Shown: piece by piece, positions 7,731 through 15,064 of the stretch | Position numbering within the stretch: the stretch's first letter is position 1 | Layout: each line of letters starts with the position of its first letter | Assembly (NCBI GenBank): GCA_910587045.1 | Contig: CAJULG010000005.1 | Location: 62,001-126,000 of the forward strand | From: an uncultured Lachnospiraceae bacterium | GTDB taxonomy: Bacteria; Bacillota; Clostridia; Lachnospirales; Lachnospiraceae | Direction: 5' to 3' | Length of the DNA stretch: 64,000 nucleotides | Made by a program: the position numbers and the translations under genes | Notes under the pieces: generated by a model | The model's database searches: none | What the model saw: the letters and a program-made list of their open reading frames with translations, nothing else | Told to the model about the DNA's origin: nothing

Positions 7731-7877
7731 TTGAAAGACGACAGGATATGCGAATACTGCACCTACAAGAACGTACCGACCCGGTTCAGTCCATGCCTGG
7801 GCTGTGCCGGCAACATGGATCACTTGATCCAGGAAAGGAAGGAATCAGGAAATGAGCAAGTCAATATTAGTGATTGA
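7731..7877 (+). CDS. Cys-rich small phage protein, 48 aa
   Basis: TTG 7731 follows TGGAGGTG (7718-7725), which sets the start. The product has four cysteines as CxxC pairs (RICEYCTYKN ... CLGCAGNMDH), a probable zinc ribbon or knuckle. It overlaps the following gene by 26 bases. Such short zinc proteins are common in the early operons of Clostridia phages; no specific role can be given. Confidence 0.55.
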   Translation: MKDDRICEYCTYKNVPTRFSPCLGCAGNMDHLIQERKESGNEQVNISD

Positions 7878-8136
7878 TACACCAGAGGATTGTACGGAAT
7901 GTCCTTTAGAGTTAGAAGTCGGAGTCACACCCGGAGGACTTGTGTTGAATGCAAACATATGCAGAGGATGTGGCAGGAGAAACATGGAGAGCAGTAAGAA
8001 GCCGGACTGGTGTCCACTCCGGGAAGTACCAGCGAAATTAGAAATACATTGTACAGATACAATGTATCATAGACATGCAAAGGATGGCTACAATTTTTTG
8101 ATTAATCAGCTTTTGAAAGGAGGACAAGAGAATTGA
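7852..8136 (+). CDS. Conserved Cys-rich phage protein, 94 aa
   Basis: The opening MSKSILVIDTPEDCTECPLE and the PDWCPLREVP signature identify a family repeatedly seen in Clostridia prophages. It has CxxC, CRGCG and a WCPLR motif, five to six metal-ligand candidates. The C-terminal 40 residues are predicted helical (NFLINQLLK). ATG 7852 follows AAGGAATCAGGAA. It overlaps genes on both sides, so is tightly coupled. Molecular role unknown; zinc binding is inferred from cysteine spacing. Confidence 0.6.
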   Translation: MSKSILVIDTPEDCTECPLELEVGVTPGGLVLNANICRGCGRRNMESSKKPDWCPLREVPAKLEIHCTDTMYHRHAKDGYNFLINQLLKGGQEN

Positions 8137-8375
8137 GACTTATATTTCATAACCCGGATGGAAGCTGGGGACTAAATAATGGGTATGACATAAAGAAAGT
8201 GCCGGGAGAATTATACGGGGCGTTATGCAAGCTGAAGGATTATGAGGATACCGGCTTACAGCCGGATCAAATTGAGCAAATGAATGATTTGTATCTGGAT
8301 AAATGTAAAGAGGTAAACGAGCTGCAGAGGCAGATCAGGGAACTCCGGATGGCAGCAGGACAGGAAGGAGAATAA
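8133..8375 (+). CDS. Small phage protein with KLKDYEDTGL motif, 80 aa
   Basis: TTG 8133 overlaps the previous TGA, with AAAGGAGG at 8117-8124. The segment GELYGALCKLKDYEDTGLQPDQIEQM is a widespread motif in Firmicute phage early proteins, followed here by a coiled-coil helix (LYLDKCKEVNELQRQIRELR). The function of the family is unknown. The helix suggests self-association or a protein partner. Confidence 0.6.
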   Translation: MRLIFHNPDGSWGLNNGYDIKKVPGELYGALCKLKDYEDTGLQPDQIEQMNDLYLDKCKEVNELQRQIRELRMAAGQEGE

Positions 8376-9152
8376 ATGCCAAATCGAATCATAAAAGAAT
8401 CAATCTGTCAGAGTGATTCGATTGATTCGCTTACATGGTTTGAAGAAGTGCTGTTTTACAGACTGATTGTAGTCTGTGATGATTTCGGGAGGTTTGACGG
8501 GAGAATACAGATCATAAAAGGTTCCTGTTTCCCGCTCAAGGATGTCACGTTAAGGCAGATTGCAACTGCTCTTGATAAGTTAATGACGGTAGGTTTGGTT
8601 CGAGGATATGAAGTCCAGGGAAGACCGTACCTGCAATTATCAACTTGGGAGCGGCATCAGCAGATCCGTGCAAAAAGGAGTAAATACCCTGCATGTGATG
8701 ATACTTGCAATCAAATGATATCATTTGATATCAAATGTTCCCGTAATCCAATCCAATCCGAATCCAATTCAAAGAATACTATGTGCAAAGCTGACGCTTG
8801 CGCACTGTTTGAGCGTCTCTGGAAACTATACCCGAACAAGAAAGGCAAAGGGAAAATATCAGATACTAAGAAGCTTGAACTGCTGAAGGTTGGCTTTGAT
8901 GAAATGGAGCGTGCTATTCAGCGTTATCTGACAGAACTGGATAAGGATGACTGGAGAAAACAACAGAATGGCAGCACATTCTTTAACAGCGGCTATATTG
9001 ACTATTTGGATGCAAACTATGTGCCGGGAAAACGTACAGGTAAGCAGAATCAATTTACGAATTTCCAGCAGAGAGAATACGACGATCAGGAATTGGAAAA
9101 TATGTTTATCCGGGAGGTTGCAATGACCTCTCAGAAAGGAGACGTAGAATGA
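8376..9152 (+). CDS. Phage replisome organizer / replication initiation protein
   Basis: Directly abuts the preceding stop and is preceded by AGGAAGGAG. The N-terminal domain (about 1-110) matches phage replisome organizers: MPNRIIKESICQSDSIDSLT, FYRLIVVCDDFGRFDGR, CFPLKDVTLRQIATALDKLM, then GRPYLQLSTWERHQQIRAKRSKYP, a winged helix that binds the phage origin. A short linker has tandem near-identical codons at 8700-8740. The C-terminal part (about 140-215) resembles DnaD/DnaB-like segments (ALFERLWKLYPNKKGKGK...). It would recruit the host helicase to phage DNA. The phage origin may lie inside the gene: ATCAAATGATATCATTTGATATCAAATG repeats cluster at 8709-8736. Confidence 0.82.
   Translation: MPNRIIKESICQSDSIDSLTWFEEVLFYRLIVVCDDFGRFDGRIQIIKGSCFPLKDVTLRQIATALDKLMTVGLVRGYEVQGRPYLQLSTWERHQQIRAKRSKYPACDDTCNQMISFDIKCSRNPIQSESNSKNTMCKADACALFERLWKLYPNKKGKGKISDTKKLELLKVGFDEMERAIQRYLTELDKDDWRKQQNGSTFFNSGYIDYLDANYVPGKRTGKQNQFTNFQQREYDDQELENMFIREVAMTSQKGDVE
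8709..8736. repeat. ATCAAATG/ATATCATTTG iterons, possible phage origin
   Basis: Within the replisome organizer gene a short stretch has tandem and inverted copies of a TTTGATATCA-like unit (TCAAATGATA, TCATTTGATA, TCAAATG). Lambdoid and Gram-positive phages often carry their origin inside the gene for the initiator, in the linker-coding part, as here. The assignment is inference from position and repetition. Confidence 0.4.
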
Positions 9153-9370
9153 GAATCAAAAAGATATTAGGCTTTTGTGAGAGAAAAGGGTGCTGGAACC
9201 GTTACAGAGCATCAATAGACATATACGGACACAAGAAGAGCGAGAGGAAGGAAGTGATCCGGAATTATCATATCTGTGATCAGCATCTGCGGAAATTTTT
9301 AAAGGATTCACAGCCCTGGCCTGGCAGCAGGACAGTTGCACCGGTGCAACAGGAAGGAGATACGAAATGA
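9149..9370 (+). CDS. Small phage zinc-like protein, 73 aa
   Basis: Starts ATGA-overlapping the replisome organizer stop, with AGAAAGGAG upstream. CERKGCWNRYRAS near the N-terminus and YHICDQHLRKFL later give Cys and His residues that could hold one zinc. The tail is basic and ends where the second copy of the 16-bp palindrome (9335-9350) encodes VAPVQ. Function unknown. Confidence 0.5.
   Translation: MRIKKILGFCERKGCWNRYRASIDIYGHKKSERKEVIRNYHICDQHLRKFLKDSQPWPGSRTVAPVQQEGDTK
9335..9350. repeat. 16-bp palindrome, copy 2 of 3
   Basis: GTTGCACCGGTGCAAC, identical to the copies at 5444 and 18168. Here it is read in the same frame as copy 1 (VAPVQ), near the 3' end of a small gene and 17 bases before the next start. 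Confidence 0.7.
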
Positions 9371-9663
9371 AACAGAGGATTTACATAAGCGGCGCTATTA
9401 CTGGCACGGATGATTTCATGGAACGGTTTGCGAAGGCACAGAAGGAACTGGAAGAACAGGGATACTCCGTTGTCAATCCGGCGGCAGTCAATTCAATGCT
9501 TCCGGAAGACACCAACTACGAAGAATATATGAGCATGTCCTTTTTAATGCTGGATATGTGCGACAGCATTTACATGCTAAATGGCTGGAGTAAGTCCTGC
9601 GGGGCCAATCGGGAATATGGATATGCGATAGCAATGGATAAAACAATCGTTTTTGAGAGGTAG
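9367..9663 (+). CDS. DUF4406 nucleoside deoxyribosyltransferase-like protein
   Basis: ATG 9367 follows AGGAAGGAG. The start KQRIYISGAITGTDDFMERF, the middle VVNPAAVNSMLPEDTNYEEYM and the end DSIYMLNGWSKSCGANREYGYA match DUF4406, a Rossmann-like family related to nucleoside 2-deoxyribosyltransferases. The conserved D (MLDMCD), the W-S-S-G pattern and the E of REYG are the usual active-site positions. Phages may use such enzymes for nucleotide salvage or to process modified nucleosides. Length (98) is normal. The exact substrate is unknown. Confidence 0.8.
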   Translation: MKQRIYISGAITGTDDFMERFAKAQKELEEQGYSVVNPAAVNSMLPEDTNYEEYMSMSFLMLDMCDSIYMLNGWSKSCGANREYGYAIAMDKTIVFER

Positions 9664-9667
9664 TGGA

Positions 9668-10006
9668 ATGACGGAGAATGAAGCGATTGAGGTATTAAAT
9701 AATTTTGATATGCAAGTGTCAGCAAAAGCAGATGGAGCGTATCAGTCCACAATAGGGAAAAATGCTTGCAGGGTTGCAGTTGACGCATTAAAAGAAATCC
9801 AGCAGTACCGAGCAATCGGCACAGTCGAGGAATGTCGGGAGGCAGTAAACAAACAAAAGGAAATGACAACAAAATCAGAAGGACAGGGATATGAATCCGA
9901 GGATTATTGTCCGGTCTGCGGCGAAAATCTCGGGAATAGCACTCAATTATGGGTCGACCATGTGAATTATTGTCGCAACTGCGGACAAAGAGTGGAATCT
10001 GAATAG
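9668..10006 (+). CDS. Phage protein with C-terminal zinc ribbon, 112 aa
   Basis: Start ATG 9668, spaced from GAGAGGTAG. The N-terminal two thirds are helical (NEAIEVLNNFDMQV ... AIGTVEECREAVNKQKEM), a pattern common in phage proteins of unknown role. The end holds a clear zinc ribbon, YCPVCGENL ... VDHVNYCRNCGQRVE. The ribbon suggests nucleic-acid or protein binding. No closer assignment. Confidence 0.58.
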   Translation: MTENEAIEVLNNFDMQVSAKADGAYQSTIGKNACRVAVDALKEIQQYRAIGTVEECREAVNKQKEMTTKSEGQGYESEDYCPVCGENLGNSTQLWVDHVNYCRNCGQRVESE

Positions 10007-10038
10007 GCGTGGTTGTTTGGAGAGGAAGGAGCAACGAA

Positions 10039-10269
10039 ATGTTAGGAATAACACTAAAATGCTTTAATTGTGGCAAAGAAAAAACCGTTTATGTAAGCAG
10101 GTCATTATCATTTGCTTTTGAATTGGTTGATATAACTAATCAAAGCGGTATGCTTGGTGAATTTGATTTTAATAGGAATAGGGCTTTAGTATTCTGTGAT
10201 GAGGACTGCTGCAACGCATCTTTAACAAAGAAAGGTACGTTTCGATGCAGACCAAATTATAAAAAATGA
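10039..10269 (+). CDS. Zinc-finger-like small protein, 76 aa
   Basis: ATG 10039 with AGGAAGGA at 10023-10030 is preferred over the upstream GTG. CFNCGKEKTVYV and later FCDEDCCNASL supply two Cys pairs for a likely treble-clef or ribbon. Base composition here and in the next three genes is clearly more AT-rich than in neighbouring phage genes (TTT, AAT, ATT frequent), suggesting that this block was acquired separately. Function unknown. Confidence 0.5.
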   Translation: MLGITLKCFNCGKEKTVYVSRSLSFAFELVDITNQSGMLGEFDFNRNRALVFCDEDCCNASLTKKGTFRCRPNYKK

Positions 10270-10284
10270 TTGGAGGATTTTGAA

Positions 10285-10641
10285 ATGAGTATGTTATCGG
10301 AGCAAGTAAAAGAAATGAGGGAAATTGCAAAAACTTTTAGCGAATGGGAATACAACAGATTTTATGATGTGATTTCTAATGCCGCCGACACCATAGAAGC
10401 CTTATCCGCAAAGCTGGCGGAGGAAAATATGGAGCGGTCGGATAGGTATTATGGCGGTGGGTGGATTGCGTGTGATAAAGATAACCTGCCAGACAAAGAA
10501 GTGTTATGTTGCGACAAGTACGGAGAAATGATTTTAGGATATATTGCAGAGGACGAGGGAAGCGAAACGGGATTTTGTGCTGAAAATGATAACGAGTATA
10601 TGTACGACTGCGTCAAGTGGATGGAAAAACCAAAACCATAA
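10285..10641 (+). CDS. DUF551-like phage protein, 118 aa
   Basis: ATG 10285 is chosen because TGGAGG (10271-10276) lies 8 bases before it. The N-terminal half is helical (LSEQVKEMREIAKTFSEWEYN). The C-terminal part has GGGWIACDKDNLPDKEVLCCDKYGEMILGYI ... CVKWMEKPKP, the pattern of DUF551-like domains (W...P.....V.v....g.......W...P), small beta domains common in phages. Function unknown. It belongs to the AT-rich block 10039-11093. Confidence 0.58.
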   Translation: MSMLSEQVKEMREIAKTFSEWEYNRFYDVISNAADTIEALSAKLAEENMERSDRYYGGGWIACDKDNLPDKEVLCCDKYGEMILGYIAEDEGSETGFCAENDNEYMYDCVKWMEKPKP

Positions 10642-10660
10642 CCGCAAAGGAGTTGATTTT

Positions 10661-10864
10661 ATGATTAAAAATAAAGACATACTTGAACTTATCGAAAAGA
10701 AGAAAAATGAAGTGTCTTGTGAAAATTGTACTTATTGTAATTTGAACGCATTTCACAGAGGGCAATGGTATTGTAACAATCCAAACATTCATTTCGGTGT
10801 TTCTATTGACGTTGAGGAATGCTTTCAGAGAAGAATTTCAAAGCGAAAATCTGATCGGAGGTAG
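10661..10864 (+). CDS. Cys-rich small phage protein, 67 aa
   Basis: ATG 10661 follows AAAGGAG (10646-10652). After a lysine-rich helix come SCENCTYCNLNAFH...WYCNNPNIHF and EECFQRR: CxxCxxC plus two further cysteines, a likely zinc site. The product is strongly basic at its end (RRISKRKSDRR), so nucleic-acid binding is possible. AT-rich codon use like its neighbours. Function unknown. Confidence 0.5.
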   Translation: MIKNKDILELIEKKKNEVSCENCTYCNLNAFHRGQWYCNNPNIHFGVSIDVEECFQRRISKRKSDRR

Positions 10865-10868
10865 CGGA

Positions 10869-11093
10869 ATGATACATAGTTACTGTAATTACGGAATTTA
10901 TAACGAAGATACTTCTCAATGTCTGGAAGAGGGAGATAGTATTGACCGGCTTTCATATTGGGATAACGGAAAGAGGATTACTCTTGAAAATGTTCAGATA
11001 AAGGATATTAACAAAGAAGAAATCACGATTGAAACAGAGGATTATGACGAGATTATTATCCCTATTGAAGAAATGGAGGATTGGGATACATAA
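10869..11093 (+). CDS. Small acidic phage protein, 74 aa
   Basis: ATG 10869 follows CGGAGGTAG, the same GGAGGTAG-type leader seen at 6206 and 9658. The product is acidic and mostly beta (DRLSYWDNGKRITLENVQIKDINKEEITIETEDYDEIIIP). It resembles a small SH3-like or OB-like barrel, but no family is recognised. Last gene of the AT-rich block. Confidence 0.5.
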   Translation: MIHSYCNYGIYNEDTSQCLEEGDSIDRLSYWDNGKRITLENVQIKDINKEEITIETEDYDEIIIPIEEMEDWDT

Positions 11094-11123
11094 AGAATTG
11101 TTAGAGGAAAGCGAGGATACGGA

Positions 11124-11257
11124 ATGAGAGAAATATTATTTAAAGGCAAACGCCTGGATAGCAGTATCTTTCTATTAGTAAAGGAATTGTTAGTAGCTGC
11201 GAGGTGATCGGGAATATCCTTGACAACCCGGAGCTGGTAAGGGGAACGATTTACTAG
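11124..11257 (+). pseudogene. yopX remnant (only both ends left)
   Basis: ATG 11124 begins MREILFKGKRLD, the diagnostic start of YopX-family phage proteins (normally 120-150 residues), but the frame runs into unrelated residues and TGA at 11205. From 11204, in another frame, VIGNILDNPELV appears, the equally diagnostic YopX C-terminus, ending at TAG 11255. About 100 codons are missing between. This is an internal deletion with a frame change. YopX function is unknown even when intact. Confidence 0.8.
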
Positions 11258-11268
11258 AAGGAGATTAC

Positions 11269-11706
11269 ATGAAAAAGACAGTATTGGAACAGTACATAGA
11301 ATTAAAAAACGAAATCAATGAGATTAATGCCAGGATTCAAAAACTCCAAAATAAACTTGAGCGGATCAACGAGGAAGGGAATGTAAAAGATGTAGTCAAA
11401 GGCGGAGGCGGTGGATGGCAGAATTATCACATTGAGGGATTCCCTGTAGCTGAAGAAGATGAAGTCAAATATTTGATTAAAAAGAATCTGCGGATACTGG
11501 AGGAGCGTAAGGCAAAGGTGGCAGAGTTAATAGTCAATGTGGAATCATATATAAATACGATTGAAGATAGCCGTATGCGAAGAATGATTACACACAGATA
11601 TATAAATAACCTTCCCTGGTGGAAAGTGGCTGAAAAGATGGGCAAGGGTTATACGGAGAATTCATGTAAAAAGCAGATGGAGCGCTTCCTAAAGGAAAAT
11701 ACATAA
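11269..11706 (+). CDS. RinA/ArpU-type phage late-gene regulator
   Basis: ATG 11269 follows AAGGAGA. The N-terminal 40 residues are a coiled coil (YIELKNEINEINARIQKLQ). The C-terminal half, INTIEDSRMRRMITHRYINNLPWWKVAEKMGKGYTENSCKKQMERFL, is a sigma-70 region 4-like helix-turn-helix of the ArpU/RinA/DUF1492 type. Such proteins switch on late phage transcription just downstream of their own gene, and here the packaging and head genes follow after a gap with repeated TTGTCACG elements. Length (145) fits the family. Confidence 0.83.
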   Translation: MKKTVLEQYIELKNEINEINARIQKLQNKLERINEEGNVKDVVKGGGGGWQNYHIEGFPVAEEDEVKYLIKKNLRILEERKAKVAELIVNVESYINTIEDSRMRRMITHRYINNLPWWKVAEKMGKGYTENSCKKQMERFLKENT

Positions 11707-11725
11707 ATTTATAAAAAAATAAAGT

Positions 11726-11759
11726 TTGTCACGATTGTCACGGTAAGTTGTGGTATAGT
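11726..11759 (+). promoter_or_regulatory. Putative late promoter with tandem TTGTCACG
   Basis: Two adjacent 9-base units TTGTCACGA and TTGTCACGG (11726-11743) precede TATAGT (11754-11759). The spacing from either TTGTCA to TATAGT (22 or 13) is wrong for unaided sigma-A, so an activator is likely. The upstream RinA/ArpU-like gene is the natural candidate. Everything from 11878 to the lysis genes would be downstream. Confidence 0.45.
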
Positions 11760-11825
11760 TAGAATAAGCCATAGAGGATATGGTGAAACCCCAAGGCTGC
11801 GCAAGCAACCTCCCCCCCTCATGAT

Positions 11826-11860
11826 AAAGCAATCGGTACCCTCCTGTGCCGGTTGCTTTT
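11826..11860 (+). terminator. Hairpin with short T run before HNH gene
   Basis: AAAGCAATCGG pairs with CCGGTTGCTTT (11 bp with one T-G pair) across a 12-base loop, followed by T and GTTG. It could terminate early transcription or act as an antitermination checkpoint in the late leader. The start chosen for the HNH gene (11878) lies just after it. Confidence 0.5.
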
Positions 11861-11877
11861 GTTGTAAAAGGAATTAT

Positions 11878-12228
11878 ATGGAAAAGAAAATAAGACTAGA
11901 TCAAAACGGAACCCATAGAGGAATTTTTGAGAAGAATAAAAAGAAAATATATGCAACACAGACTACCTGTGCGATATGCGGTAAAGAAGTTGATTTTACA
12001 TTGCGATATCCACACCCATTATCGCCATGTATTGATCATATTATTCCAATCGCAAAAGGAGGCCACCCAAGCGATTTAGATAACCTCCAGCTTGCACATT
12101 GGACGTGTAATCGACAGAAATCAGATAAACTGATCGCAAGTACGGGTACAGCTACAAGTAACAAAACAGAAGTGATAAGCAATCGAGTATTGCCGCAGTC
12201 AATGGATTGGACAAATTATAGAGGATAA
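11878..12228 (+). CDS. Phage HNH endonuclease, packaging type
   Basis: ATG 11878 with AAAAGGA upstream. The HNH core is complete: CAICGKEVDF, then PCIDHIIPIAKGGHPSDLDNLQLAHWTCNRQKSD, with two CxxC-type zinc pairs and the D-H...N...H catalytic set (DHII, NLQLAH, CNRQKSD). HNH proteins of this kind sit beside terminase genes and are required for cos cleavage in HK97-like phages. Length (116) is normal. The terminase large subunit gene here is not adjacent but lies 3 kb downstream, after portal and MuF. Confidence 0.88.
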   Translation: MEKKIRLDQNGTHRGIFEKNKKKIYATQTTCAICGKEVDFTLRYPHPLSPCIDHIIPIAKGGHPSDLDNLQLAHWTCNRQKSDKLIASTGTATSNKTEVISNRVLPQSMDWTNYRG

Positions 12229-12295
12229 AGCAATAAATCCTTTTCAAGATAATGTAATTATTGCACTGATTGGATACAAGGATAGTGATTAAAAT

Positions 12296-12312
12296 AGGGG
12301 GCATATCCCCCT
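12296..12312. other. GC hairpin in HNH-portal gap; nothing else seen
   Basis: AGGGGG and CCCCCT pair across CATAT, followed by a pyrimidine run (CCCTCTTTCT). The 155-base gap 12229-12383 has no convincing gene; this is the position where a small-terminase gene usually lies. The GC-rich dyad could be a weak terminator or part of a cos-like packaging site. Confidence 0.4.
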
Positions 12313-12383
12313 CCCTCTTTCTAAGGATGTAGTTCACACCGTCACTACGAAAATTTTCTCACGATTTTAAAAGGAGAAGCAAA

Positions 12384-13829
12384 ATGACAGAATACAAAGG
12401 AATATCATATCTTCGCAATAAATTGAATAATAAGCGCCCAAGAGTGCTGGAACGGTATGAATATTATGAAATGAAGAATTGTGTGAAGGACAGGAGCCGG
12501 ATGACGCCACCGGGAATGCAATGGCTGAATGGAACGCTTGGCTGGTGCGGAAAGGCAGTAGACAGTATTGCTGATCGGCTTATCTTCCGAACCTTCCAGG
12601 ATGATCATTTTGACATTAATCAGATTTACAGTATGAATAATCCGGATACCTTGTTTGATTCTGCTATATTATCCTCGTTAATATCCTCCTGCTGCTTTAT
12701 TTATATATCGTCGGATCGTGACGGGTATCCCCGGATGCAGATAATCGACGGAAGCAACGCAACCGGAATCATTGATCCTATTACCGGTCTGTTAAAAGAG
12801 GGCTATGCTGTATTAAAAAGAGACAATTATAAAAAGCCTATGCTGGAGGCATATTTTGTGCCGGGGAGAACAGATTATGTTTACAAAAGAGAAGACAAAA
12901 CAGAAAGTATCAAGAACCCGGCGCCATACCCCCTGCTGGTTCCGGTGATATTCCGGCCGGATGCAGCAAGGCCGTTTGGACATTCAAGGATCAGCCGCAG
13001 TTGTATGAGTATTATGCAGTCGGCACTCCGGACGATCAAGCGGGCGGAAATCTCAGGAGAATTTTATTCTTATCCGCAACGGTATATACTTGGCCTGGAT
13101 GAAGACGTTGAGATAGATAAATGGAAAGCGACCATGTCGAGTCTGCTTACACTTACTAAAAATGATAATGGACAGAATCCCACAATAGGCCAGTTTCAAC
13201 AGCAGAGCATGACACCATACATAGAACAGTTAAAGATGTTCGCCGCCTTATTTTCTGGAGAAACCGGACTAACCATGGATGATCTGGGGTTTGTATCGGA
13301 CAATCCATCCAGTGCGGAAGCGATTAAAGCATCACATGAAAATTTAAGGTTGATCGCAAGAAAAGCACAGCGGACATTCGGAACCGGCTTTCTGAATGCC
13401 GGGTATCTGGCAGCATGTTTGCGGGATGATATGACATACAGCAGGCGGCAGATTAATTTAACTATTCCGGCATGGGAACCAATTTTCGAACCGGATGCAG
13501 CGATGCTGTCAAGCATTGGCGACGGGGCAATTAAGATTAATCAGGCAGTACCAGGGTATTTTGATACGGATAATTTAAGAAATCTTACCGGAATAAATGA
13601 AAGTAAGGCAGAACAACAGGCTATTACTCCCCCCCCGACAATAGACAATAAAATAACAGAGAGTACACAAAACAAAGGTTTGAACGGGGCGCAGACACAG
13701 AGTCTGATCACGATCATATCACAATTTACGTCTGGTATTTTATCAGAAGGGCAGGCAGTTAATTTGATTGCAACATCAACAGGACTTAACAAAGAGGAAG
13801 CATCAAAAATACTAAAGGGTGTTGTGTAA
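12384..13829 (+). CDS. Phage portal protein (SPP1 gp6 type)
   Basis: The portal is the dodecameric ring through which DNA enters the capsid. ATG 12384 follows AAAAGGAGAAG. The order of segments fits the SPP1 gp6-like/PF05133 family: NNKRPRVLERYEYYE start, WCGKAVDSIADRLIF, a beta wing, PVIFRPDAARPFGHSRISR, a long helix through SALRTIKRAEISGEFYSYPQR, and MDDLGFVSDNPSSAEAIKASHENLRLIARKAQRTFGTGF near the tunnel. The C-terminal tail carries an unusual proline run and a Gln/Ser/Thr-rich part. 481 residues is normal. Confidence 0.92.
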   Translation: MTEYKGISYLRNKLNNKRPRVLERYEYYEMKNCVKDRSRMTPPGMQWLNGTLGWCGKAVDSIADRLIFRTFQDDHFDINQIYSMNNPDTLFDSAILSSLISSCCFIYISSDRDGYPRMQIIDGSNATGIIDPITGLLKEGYAVLKRDNYKKPMLEAYFVPGRTDYVYKREDKTESIKNPAPYPLLVPVIFRPDAARPFGHSRISRSCMSIMQSALRTIKRAEISGEFYSYPQRYILGLDEDVEIDKWKATMSSLLTLTKNDNGQNPTIGQFQQQSMTPYIEQLKMFAALFSGETGLTMDDLGFVSDNPSSAEAIKASHENLRLIARKAQRTFGTGFLNAGYLAACLRDDMTYSRRQINLTIPAWEPIFEPDAAMLSSIGDGAIKINQAVPGYFDTDNLRNLTGINESKAEQQAITPPPTIDNKITESTQNKGLNGAQTQSLITIISQFTSGILSEGQAVNLIATSTGLNKEEASKILKGVV

Positions 13830-13843
13830 GAGGGTGAAACAGC

Positions 13844-15064
13844 ATGGAAGATATTGCACCGGAGCTTTTAAGACTGGTACAACAGACATATGAAAATAAA
13901 ATATATCAAAGCCGGCTGTTAGCAGAAATAGAAGCAAGGATAAATTCTGAGATGGCAACATACATAGATGCTGGCGAATATGCAGATGAGGTCGGAAAGA
14001 TTCTGGCGGAAGCATATAGTCGCAATCTATCATCTTCAGTTCTTCCGAATGGAAGGATGTACTGGAACATTGCCCAGCGGGTTGTAGATCCGACAATGGA
14101 AAAAGCCTATATCAATATATCCGATATGACAATGCGCATACAGACATTATTAAATCAAAAGGCTGGAATCGGTATACAGGCGATCCGGCCGGAATTGAAT
14201 CTGGATCGGATAGCAGGAATTGATAACCGGCTGTGCAGGGAAGAAAACTACGATAACATAAGCTGGATCTTGGACGCACCAGTTCAAAATTTCGCCAGGA
14301 GCATAGTTGATGATTCTATCAAGAAGAACAGCGAATTTCATGGAAAGGCAGGAATGCGGCCTAAGATAATCAGAAGATCATCGGGAAATTGCTGTAAATG
14401 GTGTGATGAGATAGCCGGTACATATTTTTACCCTGACGTTCCGAATGACGTATATCGCAGGCACAAAAAATGTGATTGCGTGGTTGAATATGCGCCAGGA
14501 AACGGGAGGCGGCAGAATGTACACACAAAACAGTGGCGAAGAGAAGAAGAGAATGATAAAATAAAGCAAAGGATGCGCTATGCATCCGGCAACAGAAATA
14601 CAAATTATGCAAGGCAGTATAATCCGTATTTTGACAGTGCCGGCGTGGTGAGTGCAGGGATTACGCCGGAAGCAGTAGAAAAGGAACTGGAAACCTCTCC
14701 GATCGGGAGAGAAATTCTAAAATACATAAAGACATCTGGCGTGCGGCCGCAGTTTGTTTATGGTAAGCAGCCACACACAGACAGAGGATCACAAGAAGGA
14801 AAGAAAATAAAGATTTTTATTTCAAATATTGGAAATACCAGGATTGCTGCGCAGACAGTCATTCATGAAATGACGCATTACAGGTATGACATAGGAAGAT
14901 GTCAGTGGGCAGAGGTAGTTTGCATGGCACAGGAAAAGATGCACATAACAAAGCGCAACTATTTGACACTGGAAGAGAAGCGGACATTGATTAATCTGGT
15001 AAAAGCAAGTTATCCGGAATACAACTGGAAGAAGGGAGGATATGGAAATGGACGATACTTCTGA
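13844..15064 (+). CDS. MuF-type minor head protein with C-terminal zincin
   Basis: Residues about 1-230 are a phage minor capsid protein of the MuF type, which binds the portal and is injected with DNA: long helices, then CCKWCDEIAGTYFYPD ... VYRRHKKCDCVVEYAPG. The rest (about 235-406) is an added domain with a metallopeptidase motif, VIHEMTHYRYDIG (H341, E342, H345). MuF proteins with variable C-terminal toxin or enzyme domains are known in Firmicute prophages. The zincin may act in the host cell after injection or in competitors. It overlaps the next small gene, a possible partner. Confidence 0.85.
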   Translation: MEDIAPELLRLVQQTYENKIYQSRLLAEIEARINSEMATYIDAGEYADEVGKILAEAYSRNLSSSVLPNGRMYWNIAQRVVDPTMEKAYINISDMTMRIQTLLNQKAGIGIQAIRPELNLDRIAGIDNRLCREENYDNISWILDAPVQNFARSIVDDSIKKNSEFHGKAGMRPKIIRRSSGNCCKWCDEIAGTYFYPDVPNDVYRRHKKCDCVVEYAPGNGRRQNVHTKQWRREEENDKIKQRMRYASGNRNTNYARQYNPYFDSAGVVSAGITPEAVEKELETSPIGREILKYIKTSGVRPQFVYGKQPHTDRGSQEGKKIKIFISNIGNTRIAAQTVIHEMTHYRYDIGRCQWAEVVCMAQEKMHITKRNYLTLEEKRTLINLVKASYPEYNWKKGGYGNGRYF

